NCBI RefSeq assembly: GCF_901000735.1
Contig: NC_081545.1
Coordinates: forward strand, 29,355,513 to 29,419,512
Source of the DNA: Corylus avellana
Lineage: Eukaryota > Streptophyta > Magnoliopsida > Fagales > Betulaceae
Direction: 5' to 3'
Length of the DNA stretch: 64,000 nucleotides
This document shows positions 60,878-64,000 of the stretch, one piece after another; the stretch's first letter is position 1; each line of letters begins with the position of its first letter. Under the pieces are notes generated by a model that saw only the letters and a program-made list of their open reading frames with translations, was not told where the DNA came from and did no database searches. A program made the translations under genes and the position numbers.

Positions 60878-61387
60878 CTCAAAAACAACTTTTTGTCATA
60901 AGTACAATCCCCTTAGCAAAATTGTTTTTGTTTTTTAATTTTATTTTTAAAAAAAGAATTAATTAATTTTTTAATCAGATTTGATATAATTAAGTGTGTT
61001 TGTGTATGTTTTTTTGTTTTGATACAAGTGGACACATGGGCATCCACTGAAACCTTGGATGCAACTGACGCTTAGGATAAAAAATATGAGAAACTCATAT
61101 TTTCTCATAATATGAGGGGATCCGGATCCTTACATTATAAATGTTTGGGCTACTAAATAAATCTTCAGCAGCCTTTACATAAGGTTGAGAACTTATGCTA
61201 TGGATTTTAGCTCTCAATTCATGGAGGAAAGGGGAAAAAAACAAACATATTTTTCTCTTATATAGAAAGAAACGAGAGGCAAGTACAAGTCCATAGGTAC
61301 ACCAATAATATTCATATGATTCCCAAAAAGAGTGGATCACCCTTTTAACATGGAAAGACACCCAAAAAGCAGGGGAAAGGGAAAAGG

Positions 61388-62788
61388 TCAAGAAGCAAGG
61401 TCATTGACGATGCCATTTAGCTTTCTTTCCAACACTTCTGAACATATCTGCCCCATCATGTGGTAGAAAGACATCATATCAGACAACTGTTCTACCGACA
61501 TTTTCCCCATCACACTCCTTGCCAGCTTTTCTTTCTCCCCATTCAACTTCAATCTCTCTATGTAGGAGCCTGCATTCCTCACTGTTGCACCCATCTGCTT
61601 CAACCTATTCTCTTGTTGCAAACTCATTGCTGTGTTTGACTGCAACTCGGATCGAAACAAATTAAAAGCAATTAAACCCCCAAAAAGAAGTTTGAAAAAA
61701 AAAAGAACAGAAAATATCAAACACTTCGATCTTTTTCTCTGTAAATTAATACCTCAAGAAATTCTGCTCCAGCTTCGAGTTCAGATTCTTTCCAGGGAGC
61801 CATCTCACGGCCAGTTGTGTATATATTCCTTGCAATTGAGAAACTACGAATGATACTTTTCCTTTTCTTCTCCAATATTTCTTGATCGAGCTTTTGGTGC
61901 TTTGGCACTGATGTTGTGATGTTAACCTTTTTCTGGTAAGCAATAACCGCCTTCACAAATTCCTGCACAATTTCCATGGTTATTCCAACAACAAAAAGAA
62001 AAAAGAAAAGAAAGAACAATCTAAAGATTGTTCATATAAATGAAATCACAATGAAACCTGGTAAGCAGATGGGCATCCTGGATAATCAAATTGGTCAGAA
62101 TCCGACCACCTCATTCTCTCAGGATGAAACTGGAGTCCCATAATAAATTTACCCTCTTCAGGATTATAAGAATCCGGATCATAAAACCCTTCAATTAGAC
62201 CATCATGCGCAAATGCCATTGGTACAAAGCGCTGGGCCAATCTCTTAATCCCTTGGTGATGATAACTATTAACTGAAATCTCCATTTTCCCTTCCTCCAA
62301 AGAATCCTTGAACCAATGGTTCAAGGGGGTGTTCTCCACCACCTTAACCACAAGCCTATGCCCATCATAATTATCATAATCAATGTGCTTCACTCTCTGC
62401 CCTTCGGGGCAATTCTTTGATACTTCTTTCTCTATGTCTTGGAAAAGGGTACCCCCACATGCAACATTTAGTACCTGGGAACCCCTGCAGATTCCCAAGT
62501 AGGGGATGTTCCTTTCTTGGCAAAGCTTTGCAAGCCTCAACTCGATCGTATCCTTTTCTTTATCAATAGCAGTATCGCTGGAATGAAGCCTCCTGATTTC
62601 TTCCAGCTCTTCTGGGGGAAGAGCAGAGGATTCCTCCTCATAGAGAGACGGATCAATGTCCTCTCCATCACAGAGAAGAACGCCATGGATGGGCTCAAAG
62701 CTATCTAATAACATATGAACCCCATTAACCCGGGGAACAATCACCGGTACTGCACCATAGCCTACTATAAGATCAAGATGGTATTCAC
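61388..62788 (-). CDS. GAT1_2.1: Class I glutamine amidotransferase-like protein (GAT1_2.1 type), first exon missing
   Basis: Exons 62058-62788, 61753-61962 and 61388-61639 join in phase by GT-AG introns. The first visible exon starts after an acceptor CAG/GTGAATACC and encodes [20 protein letters not shown]; family members have about 30 residues before it, supplied by another exon that is not found. The class I amidotransferase (peptidase C26) core is intact: nucleophile Cys in [12 protein letters not shown], His-Glu in [12 protein letters not shown], with HHQGIKRLA between. The C-terminal exons are helical ([32 protein letters not shown]). The Arabidopsis relative GAT1_2.1 is linked to nitrogen responses and shoot branching; the reaction here is inferred. 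Only about 105 bp upstream of this exon the sequence becomes receptor-kinase copy 3 on the same strand, so exon 1 has been displaced or lost. Confidence 0.88.
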
Positions 62789-62935
62789 CTGAGATTTACA
62801 TGCATACACACAGCTTTTAGTAATTACCCAATCAAACAATAAGAAGTAGAAAGAATTAATATGGCTGTGAAAGTTCAATTATTGGAAGAGATCTAAATTT
62901 ACCATCTACTGTAGAGTTGGGGGAAATCTCAAGCG

Positions 62936-64000
62936 CTAGAAGGAATTGGGTGTAGTAGAGCTGCTAGCCCGTTTCACAGATGAATCTGGTGAAAGCGGGG
63001 GAGGAATGTTCTTCAAAAGCCCGACATCATCTGCACTAATATCCACCACTTCTGCTTTCTGTACTCCAATCTCTTCGTTCTTGATTCCTCTCAAAACTTC
63101 CACCACTTCATCCATGCTAGGCCTCATTTCCCTCTCCCGCTGCAAACACCGAAAAGCCAGTTCTGCCACTGACGTCGTCATCATCCTTACATCGTAATCC
63201 TTTTCGAACCCAAGAGACGGATCGACCAACTCGTGCAATGCGTGATTCTGAATCTTGTTGATTGCCATGTTGGCCAGGTTTATATCGTGCCGGTGTCTAT
63301 TGGTGTCCACAGCCGGCAACGACGATATAAGCTCGACCAACACCACTCCAAAGCTATAAACGTCGCTTTTGTCAGTGAGCTGGTAGCACTGGTAATACTC
63401 TGGATCAACATACCCAGGTGTTCCTTGTGGAGCAGTTGACACATGCGTGACATCCGTTGGGAACAACCGTGACAAACCAAAATCAGACACTTTCACACGG
63501 AACTTATCATCCAGGAGAATATTGGTGGTTTTGACATCGCGATGGATAACATCCGATTCATGGAGGTAGGCCAGTGCCTCGGCTGACTCTATGGCTATGC
63601 TCAACCGAACTGGCCAAGTCATTAAAGCGGAACTCGACCGGTTTCCGTTGAGATGATCAGAGACAGTTCCATTAGAAATGTATTCGTAAACAAGGAGAAG
63701 TTCTTGGCTACGTTTTGAGGTGCAGCCGTGGAGCAGCACAAGATTTGGGTGCCGTAAGCGAGTTAGGATCTCGACTTCAGTCATGAACTGCTCAACGCGT
63801 TTGAAATTGTTTTCGTATAGGCGCTTCACTGCAACTACACGCCCATCATGCAGCTCGCCTGCAAATGATTAAAATGATTAAGAGGACAATCCTTCTGGAA
63901 AAAACTACAAAAAAGTATACATATAACGTAAGTTATAATCCTACCATAGTAAACAGTGCCAAAGCCTCCATCTCCAAGTTGTCTAGAAGGGTCAAAACGG
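62936..64000 (-). CDS. LRK10L-1.2: LRK10L1.2-type receptor kinase, third copy, partial (5' part outside window)
   Basis: The kinase exon is 62936-63858, and the preceding transmembrane/glycine-loop exon runs from 63945 beyond the window end. Splice sites match copies 1 and 2. Kinase motifs HRDVKTTNILLDD, SDFGLSRLF and GTPGYVDPEYY are intact. Relative to copies 1 and 2 the exon protein differs at four residues (DVRMMTT for DVRRMTT, QREREM for QQERDM, KRASS for KWASS), more than copies 1 and 2 differ from each other. Homology with the other copies stops at about 62894, about 42 bp past the stop codon, so the 3' UTR and all downstream DNA are different. It is therefore a genuine paralogue, not another allele. 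Confidence 0.92.

Noticed and set aside
1..64000. CRISPR array, bacterial operon or viral insertion
   Set aside because: No spaced short repeats, no Shine-Dalgarno-led gene strings and no viral protein motifs; all genes are intron-split and plant-like.

Overview
This window is nuclear DNA from a flowering plant, most likely a woody, outcrossing eudicot; the species cannot be fixed from sequence alone. The evidence is intron-split genes of plant families (LRK10L/WAK-type receptor kinases, a GAT1_2.1-type glutamine amidotransferase, an ABHD17-like hydrolase, an MsrA-like protein), AT-rich intergenic DNA, many Mutator-type foldback MITEs, tRNA-derived SINEs, and LINE and Ty3-type LTR remnants. 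No viral, bacterial or CRISPR sequence was recognised. Three runs of exactly 100 N mark unresolved gaps.

Layout. 1-12.4 kb is repeat-rich and has no intact gene. It holds a 1.57 kb long-TIR MULE (3261-4827) with a perfect 9-bp target duplication, two foldback MITEs with GGGTTAAATAC-type ends, other foldbacks, a SINE with a perfect 13-bp target duplication, a receptor ectodomain scrap (about 2.65 kb) and a broken Lr10-type kinase (about 9.98-10.98 kb). 12.5-22.4 kb is one five-exon minus-strand gene for a 344-aa ABHD17-like hydrolase; its introns carry a degenerate LINE and a degenerate Ty3-type LTR element. 27.3-29.4 kb is a four-exon plus-strand gene for a 227-aa MsrA-like protein whose catalytic Cys is Ser.

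31.1-55.8 kb is a roughly 12-kb block present twice in direct order, the copies meeting at an N gap. Each copy holds a conserved 167-aa unknown protein and, on the minus strand, three ectodomain exons (C, B, A) followed by a single 36-nt exon, transmembrane exon and kinase exon. A diverged fourth ectodomain exon (D) lies at 58.3-59.0 kb. All ectodomain exons end in the same splice phase, so a variable-ectodomain/shared-kinase locus is possible. Because both copies flank an N gap and their coding sequences are almost identical, an unmerged pair of haplotypes is a serious alternative to a true tandem duplication. At 61.4-62.8 kb lies a minus-strand GAT1_2.1-like gene whose first exon is missing; a third kinase copy starts about 105 bp upstream and runs off the window.

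The receptor genes, the ectodomain scrap and the Lr10-type pseudogene point to an expanding and decaying disease-resistance-type receptor cluster. The hydrolase, MsrA-like and amidotransferase genes look like ordinary single-copy neighbours.
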